NCBI RefSeq assembly: GCF_000499845.2
Contig: NC_023755.2
Span: 7,384,847-7,448,846 of the forward strand
Direction of reading: 5' to 3'
DNA length: 64,000 nucleotides
From: Phaseolus vulgaris
Taxonomy: Eukaryota; Streptophyta; Magnoliopsida; Fabales; Fabaceae
The first letter of the stretch is position 1. Each line of letters begins with the position of its first letter. Below, in pieces: positions 10,029 through 20,513 of this stretch. The translations under genes and the position numbers were made by a program. The notes under the pieces are model-generated. The model did no database searches. It had not been told where the DNA came from and saw nothing but the letters and a program-made list of their open reading frames with translations.

Positions 10029-12116
10029 TTGTGGAAGCAGCTACCTTCAGCAAAGGTGGCTCCGTCTGTGCCCACTAACCTCCCATCTCACTTGGGTCAC
10101 AGACTCGTCAAGGCAGCATTGAATGTCGGTGATTTCAGGCGTGCCCAACAACTGTTTGATAATATTCTTCAACCAGACCCGACCACTTGTTATACATTAA
10201 TTTCAGGTCTCACTACTTATGGACTTCCACATGAGGCCATAAGGATCTATGCTTCGCTTTGGGCACGTGGGATCAAACCCCAGAACTCGGTGTTTCTTGC
10301 TGTTGCCAAGGCCTCTGGTGCCTCTCGTGATGTCTTGAGAGTCAAGGAGGTTCATGACGATGCCATACGATGTGGGATGATTTCTGATGTTTTCTTGGGC
10401 AATGCATTGATTCATGCCTATGGGAAGTGTAAATGCACTGAAGGTGCCAGGCGGGTTTTTGATGATTTGGTTGTGAAAGATGTGGTTTCTTGGACCTGCA
10501 TGTCTTCATGCTATGTCAATTGTGGATTGCCTAGACAAGGCCTAGCTGTTTTTCACGAAATGGGACGGAATGGGGTGAAGCCAAATTCAGTGACAGTATC
10601 TAGCATTTTGCCAGCGTGCTCGGAATTGAAAGATTTGAAGTCTGGAAGGGCTATTCATGGATTTGCAATGAGACATGAGATGATGGAAAATGTGTTTGTC
10701 TGCAGTGCTCTTGTGAGCATGTATGCTAGATGTTTAAGTGTTAAACCGGCTAGACTAGTATTTGATTTGATGCCTCATCGAGATGTTGTGTCTTGGAATG
10801 GAGTTTTAACGGCATACTTCACAAACAAAGAATATGAGAAGGGTCTTGCCCTGTTTTCCCAAATGAGGAGCAAAGGAGTCAAAGCAGATGAAGCTACATG
10901 GAATGCTGTTATTGGGGGCTGCATGGAAAATGGGCAAACGGAGGAGGCAGTGGAGATGCTTAGGAAGATGCAAAGCATGGGATTTAAACCTAATCAAATT
11001 ACAATTAGTAGTTTCTTACCGGCTTGCTCTATTTTAGAAAGCTTGAGGATGGGCAAGGAGGTACATTGCTATGTCTTTAGGCATTGGTTAGTTTGGGACT
11101 TAACAACCCTGACAGCGGTGGTATACATGTATGCTAAATGTGGTGACTTGAATCTTTCAAGGAATGTATTTGGTATGATGCACAGAAAAGATGTTGTTGC
11201 TTGGAACACGATGATAATTGCTAATGCAATGCATGGGAATGGAAAAGAAGTGCTTTTGCTGTTTGAGAGCATGCTTCAGTCAGGGATGAGGCCCAATTCT
11301 GTTACTTTTACTGGTGTTCTGTCTGGTTGTAGCCACTCAAGGCTGGTAGAGGAAGGACTCCAGATCTTTAATTCAATGGGCAGGGATCATCAAGTAGAAC
11401 CTGATGCTAATCACTATGCATGCATGGTTGATGTCTTCAGCCGTGCTGGTCGGCTTGATGAGGCATACGAGTTTATACAGAGAATGCCTATGGAGCCAAC
11501 TGCCAGTGCTTGGGGAGCACTTCTTGGTGCTTGTAGAGTTTATAAGAATGTGGAGTTGGCAAAAGTTTCAGCCAGTAAATTATTTGAGATTGAACCCAAC
11601 AACCCTGGAAATTATGTTTCATTATTCAACATCCTTGTCACAGCCAAACTGTGGAGTGAAGCTTCAAAAGCCAGAATATTGATGAAAGAGAGAGGAATTA
11701 CAAAAACTCCAGGCTGTAGTTGGCTTCAAGTGGGAAATAGAGTTTACACTTTTGTTGTTGGAGACAAAAATAACATGGAGAGTGATAAAATCTATGGCTT
11801 TTTGGATGAGTTAGATGAGAAAATGAAATTGGCCGGATATAAGCCTGACACTGATTATGTTCTGCAAGATGTTGACCAAGAGGAAAAAGCTGCGAGCCTT
11901 TGCAGCCACAGTGAGAGGCTTGCTGTTGCATTTGGGATTCTTAATTTGAATGGACAGTCATCTATACGGGTTTTTAAGAATTTGAGAATTTGTGGTGACT
12001 GTCACAGTGTCATTAAGTACATTTCTAAGGTTGTTGGCATGACAATCATCGTTAGAGACTCCTTGAGGTTTCATCACTTCAGAAATGGAAATTGTTCTTG
12101 TCAAGACTTGTGGTGA
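10029..12116 (+). CDS. Pentatricopeptide repeat protein, PLS-DYW subclass
   Basis: This is an intronless 695-residue protein. Tandem PPR motifs fill residues 20-540, with typical phrases such as DVFLGNALIHAYGKC, KDVVSWTCM, RDVVSWNGVL and PNSVTFTGVLSGCSHS. An E region follows (about 540-610) with GCSWLQVGNRVYTFVVGD, then a DYW domain. The DYW cytidine-deaminase signature is complete: HSE at 627-629, CGDCH at 655-659, and the second zinc site with H682/H683, C689 and C691. The last three residues are DLW rather than DYW. Proteins of this class act in mitochondria or plastids, where the repeats bind RNA and the DYW domain converts C to U at editing sites; the target cannot be told from sequence. 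The ATG at 10029 is the first in frame. The duplicated BTB pseudogene begins only 26 bp after the stop. Confidence 0.93.
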   Translation: MWKQLPSAKVAPSVPTNLPSHLGHRLVKAALNVGDFRRAQQLFDNILQPDPTTCYTLISGLTTYGLPHEAIRIYASLWARGIKPQNSVFLAVAKASGASRDVLRVKEVHDDAIRCGMISDVFLGNALIHAYGKCKCTEGARRVFDDLVVKDVVSWTCMSSCYVNCGLPRQGLAVFHEMGRNGVKPNSVTVSSILPACSELKDLKSGRAIHGFAMRHEMMENVFVCSALVSMYARCLSVKPARLVFDLMPHRDVVSWNGVLTAYFTNKEYEKGLALFSQMRSKGVKADEATWNAVIGGCMENGQTEEAVEMLRKMQSMGFKPNQITISSFLPACSILESLRMGKEVHCYVFRHWLVWDLTTLTAVVYMYAKCGDLNLSRNVFGMMHRKDVVAWNTMIIANAMHGNGKEVLLLFESMLQSGMRPNSVTFTGVLSGCSHSRLVEEGLQIFNSMGRDHQVEPDANHYACMVDVFSRAGRLDEAYEFIQRMPMEPTASAWGALLGACRVYKNVELAKVSASKLFEIEPNNPGNYVSLFNILVTAKLWSEASKARILMKERGITKTPGCSWLQVGNRVYTFVVGDKNNMESDKIYGFLDELDEKMKLAGYKPDTDYVLQDVDQEEKAASLCSHSERLAVAFGILNLNGQSSIRVFKNLRICGDCHSVIKYISKVVGMTIIVRDSLRFHHFRNGNCSCQDLW

Positions 12117-13656
12117 TTATTTGAATCAGGCTTTAGAAACAAGACCATGAAATCTGGCAGAGACAAAGAGTAACAGAATGATCGCCGCATTAGTTCGCAT
12201 ATGCAGACCCTCCATTGTCGTCTTCTCCACACCCTAAACCTTGGCAACAGGTCTTAACTCCCACCCCACTTTCCTCTAATTTTTTATTCCGTCATCTTTT
12301 CATTAAACTTTCTATCTTTTTGGTGTTTGACGAAGTGGGGCCCGAAAGTGATTGAATTGTGTTTTCATTTCGTGGATTGTTGTTCTTGTTATGATTTTAT
12401 TCTATTACTGTTCTTGTGAATACAGACATTTTGATGAGAAGACAAATAGGTGGAGGTGGCAGTGTGCCAACATTGAAGTGCAGAAAAATGTATTACGATC
12501 AATTGGTGCCTTTCTTGATTCCTTATCGGGAGATGCACGTGCAGCATGTCGTGCTGTTGTTAAGGTGTATAGTTTGCTTCCTTTTCTTTTTGGGATTTTT
12601 AAGTCTAGTAAGTAGCACTTATGAACCTGAATTAGGAGTTTTGATGCCAGTTCATTAGACTTTCTAAATGAAATGTGCATATCTATACTTGTGAAGATTC
12701 TGAAACTTATAGATCATTAGGCTTGCTCAATGCCTATTGGTAACATTTCATTGTTCTATAAGATGACCACTGTAATATAAAGTATTTCTCCTAACAAAGA
12801 TTGGTTTTTATCTGTCCAGAGATCCCAAGATAATTGTTTAAAAGTGGTTGGTTTGTGTGGTGAAGCTCTTGTTGAGGCCATAATTCGTGGAATGACAGAA
12901 AGTAGGCTGACTTCTAAAAAAATTGGAAACAACCATGGGTAAGTGGAAGCATGCAAGTTGGAAACAAGGAAACAAGGAATTGATAGAGTCATCTTCTGAT
13001 TGAAAATATTCAAGACCAATTGTTTGAACCTGTCTTGTCATTGGAAAAACAAATATATATGGCAAAAGAGGGATTGAAAGGCAATTATCATGTTGGTATT
13101 AGGAGTTATCTGTGGGACATTCTTGGGTGGCTTACAATTCATTGTGGAGAAAATTTAAACCCTTGTACTCGTGGTAGTGAGCTCTGCATCAACTTACTAA
13201 TTACATGTGCATGGTAAATTGTATTCCTTCCATTATCATTTCTTGATGATTTAACATGTGTATAAACTTAAAGATAAATAACTTATCCTATGTCTCTGTT
13301 TCTTGCTACTGCTGTTGATTATATTTCTGAAAATTTTCAGCTGACCTTTTATTTCACCCGTTGTTGCTTGCCAAATTCACTAATTCTAATTTTTCCTTTC
13401 TCTATAGCTTGAGTTTTGTGGATACACTTGAAAAATGGTGCAGAATTTGGCAAAAGGATATTGATGATCATTTTCAAAAGTGAACCAGTATTAAGGGCTG
13501 TTCTAATGATGATTCATATTATCAGATGTACTAAAGGTGAAAGGCATGCTATGTTTGAAAAGCTTACTACATACTCTAGATTATACATCATCCCTGGAAA
13601 GCTATGGATCATTTGATAAACTTCAACTGGTTGTTAATTTAATTGGGTTTACTTGT

Positions 13657-13707
13657 TTTTCATTAAATAATATGCCCATTTCAGTATATTTATTGAGAGT
13701 TCTATCA
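13657..13707 (+). repeat. LTR end remnant inherited with the BTB gene duplicate
   Basis: From TTTTCATTAAATAATATGCC to GAGAGTTCTATCA this matches the last part of the right LTR at 42480-42531 and is followed by the same host sequence (AAAGCCTGATAAGAACC). The duplicate therefore carries one end of the intron-7 retroelement although the rest is deleted. Confidence 0.85.
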
Positions 13708-14335
13708 AAAGCCTGATAAGAACCTTGGAGCCCAAGGACTTGTAAACTCTGCACTAAAACTTCTAATGTGGGACTCAACTCTCACAACACCTTTCAATTA
13801 TAGATAAAGATTGATATGTTTTTCTTCACAAACATATTCTAACTATCCTTTGAAAACTCACTAATGGTATTCTTGAGCCCTTGGTTGGAAGTGACGTGCA
13901 ATCATGTTTGTTATCATGACGGTTTGCATTGTTATGTTCTTCCATGTTAACTTCATTTCAACTCTTAATTTGTCTAGGATATCCTTGGAAATCAGGTGCA
14001 AGAATTTTTCATTTCTAATGAGACACTTTGCAAGCCTCTTTGCTTTAATTTTTGTTTCCTTCTACACTTGGATCCTGTCTCCTATGGTCTCTCTTAAATA
14101 TTATTCATTCATTGTTGCAGTCATTCACAAGTAATAAAAGTTGATATTAGCTAGCAAGCATTGATTAAACTAGTGCAATGGTTTTATTATGATGAGCTAC
14201 CTGATCCTCCCTCTGGATGCTTGTGGGATAATATGGATGATAAAGAAAAGCTATTTAATCTACAACCATATGTGGAGTTTTATTGACTTTCTGAGTTTTG
14301 GATTTTTGGAAAATATTCAGGAAGCTTGCTGGAAT

Positions 14336-15038
14336 TGATGGAAGAGGCCCCAACACCCAAAAGAGCGTCTAGGACCAACCTTGCATGAAAGGCAACCAAG
14401 AGAGCGTCTAGGACCAACCTTGCATAGAGGGCACCCACAAGTAGCGTCTAGGCCACACAAGAAGTGTCTAGGCCACACAAGGAGCGTCAAAGAGAGTTGA
14501 CATCCAAGAAGGGTGACGTCCAAGAAGGCCTAACAAAGTGTAGCTTAGTCTTATTTGTGGTGTAAATAGCATAGCCTTATGAACCTTTGTTTAAATTCTG
14601 CAAATTAGGATTAAGGAGGAGTTAACCTAGATTAGCTACGGTTTCTAGAAGCTCTCCACTAATCTAGGACGTCCATGTGCAAGTTAGGAGGCCATGTGCA
14701 CCCATGTGTCATGTGCTCCATGTGCTACTCTTTTGCATTTCATTTGGCTTGCATTTGCTCATCATTTAGGTCATCATTTCAGGTCCTCCTATTTTAAGAT
14801 TGAATAGAGTATTGTTATGCTGCCAAATTTGAGTCATACCTTACTCCTTGCCTAGAATCTAGGTTTTAATCTTCACTCCATCACCTTCAAAGGGGCTGGC
14901 CGAACCTCCCTAAATTCCTACTCTTCATGCACCTCCAAGACACCCATACTTCCTAGGAAGGCCTTGCTTCATCTCCTCCACAAGCTTCCGCAAGTTTCAT
15001 CTCCAAAACGCAAAGAAGAGCTCAAAGGAATGCCATCA
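14336..15038 (+). repeat. Left LTR (U3 outward, pointing right)
   Basis: Runs from TGATGGAAGAG to GCCATCA. It holds reiterated GCGTCTAGG words at 14365-14510, including a roughly 43-bp duplication not in the right LTR. It lacks a segment of about 35 bp that in the right LTR contains the TATA box. Its 3-prime junction (GGAATGCCATCATTTGGTAT plus 3 bases) is duplicated, ending at 15038 and again at 15061. Confidence 0.85.
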
Positions 15039-15085
15039 TTTGGTATCTAGGAATGCCATCATTTGGTATCTAGAGCTATGGTTCT

Positions 15086-15673
15086 TCACAAATGAGTATC
15101 TCTTTGCATTTTTCTTTTTAAGTTCTGCTTATTTCCAAGTTGTTCATCTTGATTTTCTATTTTTAATATGCTTGTAAGGAGGGGTGTTATAAGATATTCC
15201 TCATTCTTTCTAGATTCACACCACCCCTCACTTGGCTTTTCTTTTTCTTTTTCTTTAGCTTCCCTTTCGTCTTCATTTTTTTTCTTTTGTATCTTTCTTT
15301 CCTTCTTTACTTTATGGGAAGCAAACAATTTTTCTACCCTCATTTCCCAATCTAAGAAAGCTTCTACATTTTCTCTTCCTCTCTTGGGTTTTCTTCTATC
15401 TCTTCTATGTCTTCTAGGGGTTGCTTGATAATAATCATTTATTCTAAGGCTTCCCTCCCCAAAAGAATCATGATCTTTAGAGATAGATGCATGAAAAGGT
15501 AATTTTTTTGAAATGTGAGACTTCTCATCCTTTGCTTTAGTCAATTCATTAGTTTTGGTCTCATTCTCCAATTGTTTAGATGAAATTGATTGAATATCCT
15601 TGGAAAGTTGTTTTAAAAGAGATTTCAAGGATTTCACATCACTTTTAAGAGATTTTGAGGAGTGAGAAGACAT
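15086..15673 (-). pseudogene. gag-like remnant of the inverted-LTR element
   Basis: The 195-codon frame starts MSSHSSKSLKSDVKSLKSLL, a coiled-coil-like N-terminus. It reaches DYYQATPRRHRRDRRKPKRG and ENVEAFLDWEMRVEKLF, which resemble the front of the gag domain of Ty3/gypsy elements. After about residue 120 it becomes Lys/Glu low-complexity and then runs into the mirrored leader of the left LTR, so the rest of gag and all of pol are missing. The 1.8 kb from 15674 to 17500 is A-rich leader with no other frame. Confidence 0.6.
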
Positions 15674-17504
15674 GACTAAAGTTTTGTGTATAGAAATGTT
15701 TTACTTTAAGAAAAAAGAGGAGAGTTAATGAAGGTAGTTTTCCAGGTAAGAGAGGTGAGTCACAATGGACTACTTAAATACCAAGTCTTGCCTTAGCCAA
15801 AAACTATCTCTCAAGATCTTCACACAAATCTCTCTTTAGGTAAATCACTTAAAACACAATGAGGATGTAGAAATCAAATTTTTTATGCACAAAAACAAAG
15901 CAAGTTATCTAGCAAATTTTCAAAGCTTTAAACAAGGCAAAAACAAAAGCAATTAAGCGTAGCTAACTAAAGGCAATTGGCGTAATTAAAGTAATTAACA
16001 AATGCTAAGCTAGAAAGTTTAAGCTAGTCGGCCCTAGGTGAGGCTTCTTGGACACTGGAGCCCTTGAAGACACACTCACCGTCTAATTGCGTGATTAACA
16101 AGTAATTAACAAGAGTTAAATTGCAAAGAAATTAAATGGCACTCCCTTTGTTGATTTTCTAAATGCACTCCTTTTGTTGTTTCTTCTTTGTTGGGCCTTC
16201 CAAGGTGTGTGGTGTATTTAGTATGTGTTTGTTGTGGCCCCTTGCCTTTGATCCTCTTAGAATTAGGTAATTAAATTCTTCAATCAAGCACCTATTAAGC
16301 AAAGCTAGACTCCCCTCAAGTCAATTCCCACTCAACAAGTACCGATTGAATTTTTAATCCACCACAAAGCTTAGAGGTCAAAGAAATAAAGCAAGAAACA
16401 AATTAATTTGAAAAAAACAGTACCACACAAATGGAATTAAATGTGACACAACTTAGAAAGAGTTCAAATGAAATTAGACAAGCAAATAAAAAGGCACTCA
16501 AATAATGGATGGCACACACAAAAAGGAATCCTAAGGAATAACACTAGATTTGATTTAAAAACCAAAAACAACACCACTGAAACAAAATGTTGTGGTCCAG
16601 AATGCGTGACTTTCGCAGATTTATGCTGAGCTGACTCTTTAATATTTGCTTCTGAAAATTGATACTCAAACGAATCAAGATCTTAACAAATTTTTGGCGT
16701 TGGTTTCACTCCAAACGCATGCACCATTTAATTTTAATAATTTTTTTAAAATCAGTGCTCAGAACCGCCAAATGTAGCGTTAGGATTGCACACTTTTTTT
16801 GTCAGATTTATCTTTTTTTTCAACTGATTCTTTTTTTGTTCTTTTGCTAACACCTCAATCTAGTGAAATCCAGAAGCTCAGAATTTTCTTATGTTGTATT
16901 TAATTTTCATAAGCAAAATTAGCCAAAACATATTGGTGGAAAACAGAGGATTCTGAACATCTGGAAACAAAAACAGAATGATATACCAACAAAAACACAA
17001 TGGAATCAGTGTAATGGAATTTGTGTGGATCTAGCACACAAATATGAATTCAAACTAAAAATTAAAAAGCACCAAAGGATCAAAACAAAACAGATTTCAG
17101 ATCAAGCATTCAAACAAAAACAAGAAACAAATAAACCAAGAAAAGTACTACTAGGATTTGTTGACAAATATGGAAACACATGACTTAGACAAAACTTATG
17201 GATTCATAAAATGAAAAGACTCAAGAACATCATATGACCCAAATGAAATTTCAAACAAGACTCAAATACCTAAAAAAAAAAAAAAAACAGCAACACAAAA
17301 ATATCAAGAATCCTAAACAAAATTGAAAATAGATGTTCAAGCACAATTTTGAACAAACCCATCGATTGAAATGAATAAACAAGCATTCAAATCATATTAA
17401 AACAAAAAAACAGCAAGACAACTTGGAATAAAGATGAAAAACTTGGAAATAAGAAAAACACAAAAAGAAAAATGCAAAGAGATGCTCATCTTTGAAGAAC
17501 CATA

Positions 17505-17516
17505 GCTCTGATACCA
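17505..17516 (-). other. tRNA-iMet-type primer-binding site
   Basis: TGGTATCAGAGC on the minus strand, 2 bases after the right LTR. This is the standard plant LTR-retrotransposon primer site complementary to the 3-prime end of initiator tRNA-Met. Confidence 0.9.
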
Positions 17517-17518
17517 AA

Positions 17519-18165
17519 TGATGGCATTCCTTTGAGCTCTTCTTTGCGTTTTGGAGATGAAACTTGCGAAAGCTTGTGGAGGAGATGAAGCAAGGCCTTC
17601 CTAGGAAGTATGGGTGCCTTGAAGGTGCATGAGAGTGGGGAATTGGGGAGGTTTGGCCAGCCCCTTTGAAGGTGATGGAGTAAGATTAAAACTTAGATTC
17701 TAGGCAAGGAGTAAGGTATGACTCAAATTTGGCAGCATAACAATACTCTATTCAATCTTGAAATACGTGAGGTTGGCTCCTCCTTTTATAGGCTAAAGAG
17801 GACCTGAAATGATGACCTAAATGATGAGCAAATGCAAGCCAAATGAAATGCAAAAGAGTAGCACATGGCCTCCTAACTTGCACATGGACGTCCTAGATTA
17901 GTGGAGAGCTTCTAGAAACCGTAGCTAATCTAGGTTAACTCCTCCTTAATCCTAATTTGCAGAATTTAAACAAAGGTTCATAAGGCTATGCTATTTACAC
18001 CACAAATAAGACTAAGCTACACTTTGTTGGGCCTTCTTGGACGTCACCCTTCTTGGATGTCAACTCTCTTAGACGCTCCTTGTGTGGCCTAGACGCTTCT
18101 TGTGGGTGCCCTCTATGCAAGGTTGGTCCTAGACGCTCTTTTGAGTGCTGGAGGCTCTTCCATCA
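17519..18165 (-). repeat. Right LTR (inverted, functional-looking promoter)
   Basis: Read on the minus strand it starts TGATGGAAGAG at 18165 and ends GCCATCA at 17519. It has a TATA box CTATAAAAGG at 17791-17782. The primer-binding site follows directly at 17516-17505. This is the LTR in the correct orientation for the gag remnant. Confidence 0.85.
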
Positions 18166-18285
18166 GGAATGTTATTATGTCTTGTCTTGATTTTTCCTGG
18201 CGGTTGTTCGTTAAAATAATCAAAATGGCTTATAATCTATCTTTGTGGAAGATAGTTGATATCATGGCAAATCTCATGGTTGAAA

Positions 18286-20242
18286 TTAGTTATTTTTTAA
18301 ATAAATTAATATAAATTGTGAAGTGAGAATACTTTTCTTTTGTATATAATCAAAAGCTAAATCGAAAAAAAAATTAATACATTTTCGTATGTTAAACTAA
18401 TAATTTTTAAAATTATTAAAAATTGAAATTGATTGGATTTATTTTATTAAAGTGTCTCAAATTTGATATTTCTGAATAAAAATAAAATAAATTTTAAAAA
18501 GGTTAACTATTTTGTTGAAAAAAATAAATTAAAAAAAAAAACACTTCTTACAACATTAGTAAATGATGTGTTAATTTCGTTAAAAAATCATTATACAAGT
18601 TTGCAAGTCTATTTAACTTGCTTTAAATTAATAAAAAAAATTAAAATCCACATTTTGAATAAAAAAATAAGTGAATTTTATTAAAATCAACTTAACATAA
18701 TCTAAAAGAAGCTTTAAAAATTGATATTCACTAGTCACTCTTCAGCAAAATTATATTTAATAAATATAAAAAATTATTATTTAAATAAATAACTTTTTTA
18801 AGTACTTTTGTCCAAAAAAAAATTGCATAGTTCACTAATTATCATCACAAGTAGTCTTAAGGGGTTGTAACTAGCTACTTGTTCCATCCAAAACAAAGGC
18901 TGATCTTCCCTGCACTATATCAATTCAGACTTACACCCAACACACTGATGTGAAATGTTTGTATTGTCCTTAATGAATTAAATTTTTTGTCTTTCAAATA
19001 TTCATATCCATAAATTAAATCACAAAATTTTGGATATATAAATCAAGAACTAATATGTCACTTCTGAATTTCACCATCTGAAAGTTTTACCTGGACAACA
19101 TAAATGACCTTCCGGATATCAAGATTCGTAAGCAAACATAAATGAGTTCCGAATCTCAATCCTCAACACCATTTACAATACAACATTCTGAATATGAAAA
19201 ATTCAAAACTCATAACTCACTTCCGAATATGACCATCTGAAAGCTTAAATGAAATATGAAAAAGACCTTTCTATGCATTAAAAACATGATTAAACAAGTA
19301 TTGGACTTGTCTCAAGGTAAAAGTTAATGAGAGTTTTAATCTTAAACTTACAAATTTGAGTATAACTATACTGACTTGAGCGTCAAGTGTATTTACAGGT
19401 ACTTTCCATACTACATAAGAAGAGAGATCGAAACAAAGAACTGAATGACCTGAAAATCGAAGAGCTTGAGTGAAAACATTGTCTTGTAAAAACACTTGTT
19501 AAGGATTTACCCACAATTATCTAGATTTTTTTCATTCCTAATCATAATTCAACAAAACTATTATTACAAACTAAAAATTTACAAGCTACAAACTAGAATA
19601 CATTATTTAATGTAAAAACCTAATCACTCATTATAAAATAATTCAGTGACTTGGAGACTAATTTATTCTATATTATTTTGACCTAAACTTGTGTTTGGTT
19701 AGGGAGTATAGAGAGTGAGATGAGAGAAACAGATTCAAATAGCCCATTCTTTTTTGGCTCCTCCAATCTTGACGTTTAAATATTGTTTCGTAAATAAAAT
19801 ATATGTTTAATATATTTATGCTTTGTCGTGAAAGAAAATAGTTGGTTAACTAATAAAAAACTAATTACATGTAATTTTTAAAATAACTATTATAACTTAT
19901 CATACATATCAATTACTATTAGATGCTTTTGCAAGAGAAATTATAAGAATATATTCTTCTTATTACACTCTTTTTTATCAATTAAAATTTATTAAGAAAA
20001 TTATAAGTAGAGTGGAGAGAATGAATTATTAGTATAAATAATATTAGTTGTTTGATTGAAAAAATAAAGTGAAATTTATTAATAATTTTGATATAGTTAT
20101 AATCCATTTATTTTGTATTGATGGTTGATAATGAAAAAGGGTTCGTTGGTGGAATGTGAAAATAACGCAACCATTTTTATCTCAGAAAAAAAAAACAGAA
20201 ACTATTTGTGTTAGGATAACACGATAAAACGTAGTTGTGGTG
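18286..20242. repeat. Right arm of the large imperfect inverted repeat
   Basis: This is the reverse-complement partner of 7967-9353. It starts 6 bp after the BTB pseudogene breaks off and ends about 270 bp before the start codon of the second PPR gene. Between its two matching blocks (18806-19964) lies sequence absent from the left arm, including a degenerate Tat-type LTR piece at 19368-19402 (TACTGACTTGAGCGTCAAGT) and a stretch with repeated TCCGAAT/ATCTGAAAG words (19060-19250). Confidence 0.7.
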
Positions 20243-20513
20243 CAAACGTAGCTGACGCTGCTGAATGAAAATCCTCAGTTGTTGGTACCTTTCTCTCTTT
20301 CTCTTTCTCTTTCACACTCACTTTCTCACTTGTTAATTCTAGCGAAGGATCAATCTTCACTCTTCACTGTGAACTCAGTGAAATTAGTTTCAAGATCCCT
20401 ACTAAGTACGAGCAGAACCTATGCACAATGTTTCTTAATTTTTGTTCTATGTGCGAAACTTGACCAACTAGGACTCATTCACCATCGTTATACATCATTT
20501 TCCTACTTCAATC

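Larger units (their letters stand above)
14336..18165 (-). mobile_element. 3.83-kb LTR retroelement with head-to-head (inverted) LTRs
   Basis: The element is inserted in exon 8 of the BTB pseudogene. GGAAT at 14331-14335 and at 18166-18170 is a perfect 5-bp target duplication; the intact gene has a single GGAAT at that place (43157-43161). The left LTR (14336-15038, plus) and right LTR (17519-18165, minus) are inverted copies. Both outer ends begin TGATGGAAGAG and both inner ends are ...GCCATCA. Each is followed inward by TT and a primer-binding site for initiator tRNA-Met: TGGTATCAGAGC at right (17516-17505), and TGGTATCTAGAGC with an extra base at left (15064-15076). About 100 bp of leader after the left primer site also mirrors the right side. 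The only coding trace is a gag-like fragment on the minus strand. No pol is present, so mobility needed another element's enzymes. Confidence 0.9.
12143..18279 (+). pseudogene. Truncated duplicate of the ARM/double-BTB gene
   Basis: This is a DNA-level (intron-containing) copy of the intact gene at 33195-43368. Exon 1 (ATG 12147) has a nonsense change at codon 9 (TAA, 12171-12173). Exon 2 (12426-12564) is open. Exon 3 and almost all of exon 4 are lost at a junction near 12712. Exon 5 (about 12822-13214) has internal deletions. Exon 6 (about 13408-13650) has indels and is cut off. The sequence then jumps to the right LTR end that also sits in intron 7 of the intact gene (13657-13707), continues through the 3-prime part of intron 7, and enters exon 8 at 14121. 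Exon 8 is split by the retroelement 14336-18165 and resumes at 18171. Homology stops at 18279 within codon context ATCTCATGG, before the true stop. It cannot make the full protein. Confidence 0.93.

Noticed and set aside
14336..18165. DNA transposon with long terminal inverted repeats
   Set aside because: Inner ends carry TGGTATCAGAGC primer sites right after ...CATCA, a gag-like frame is present and the duplication is 5 bp; these are LTRs in inverted orientation.
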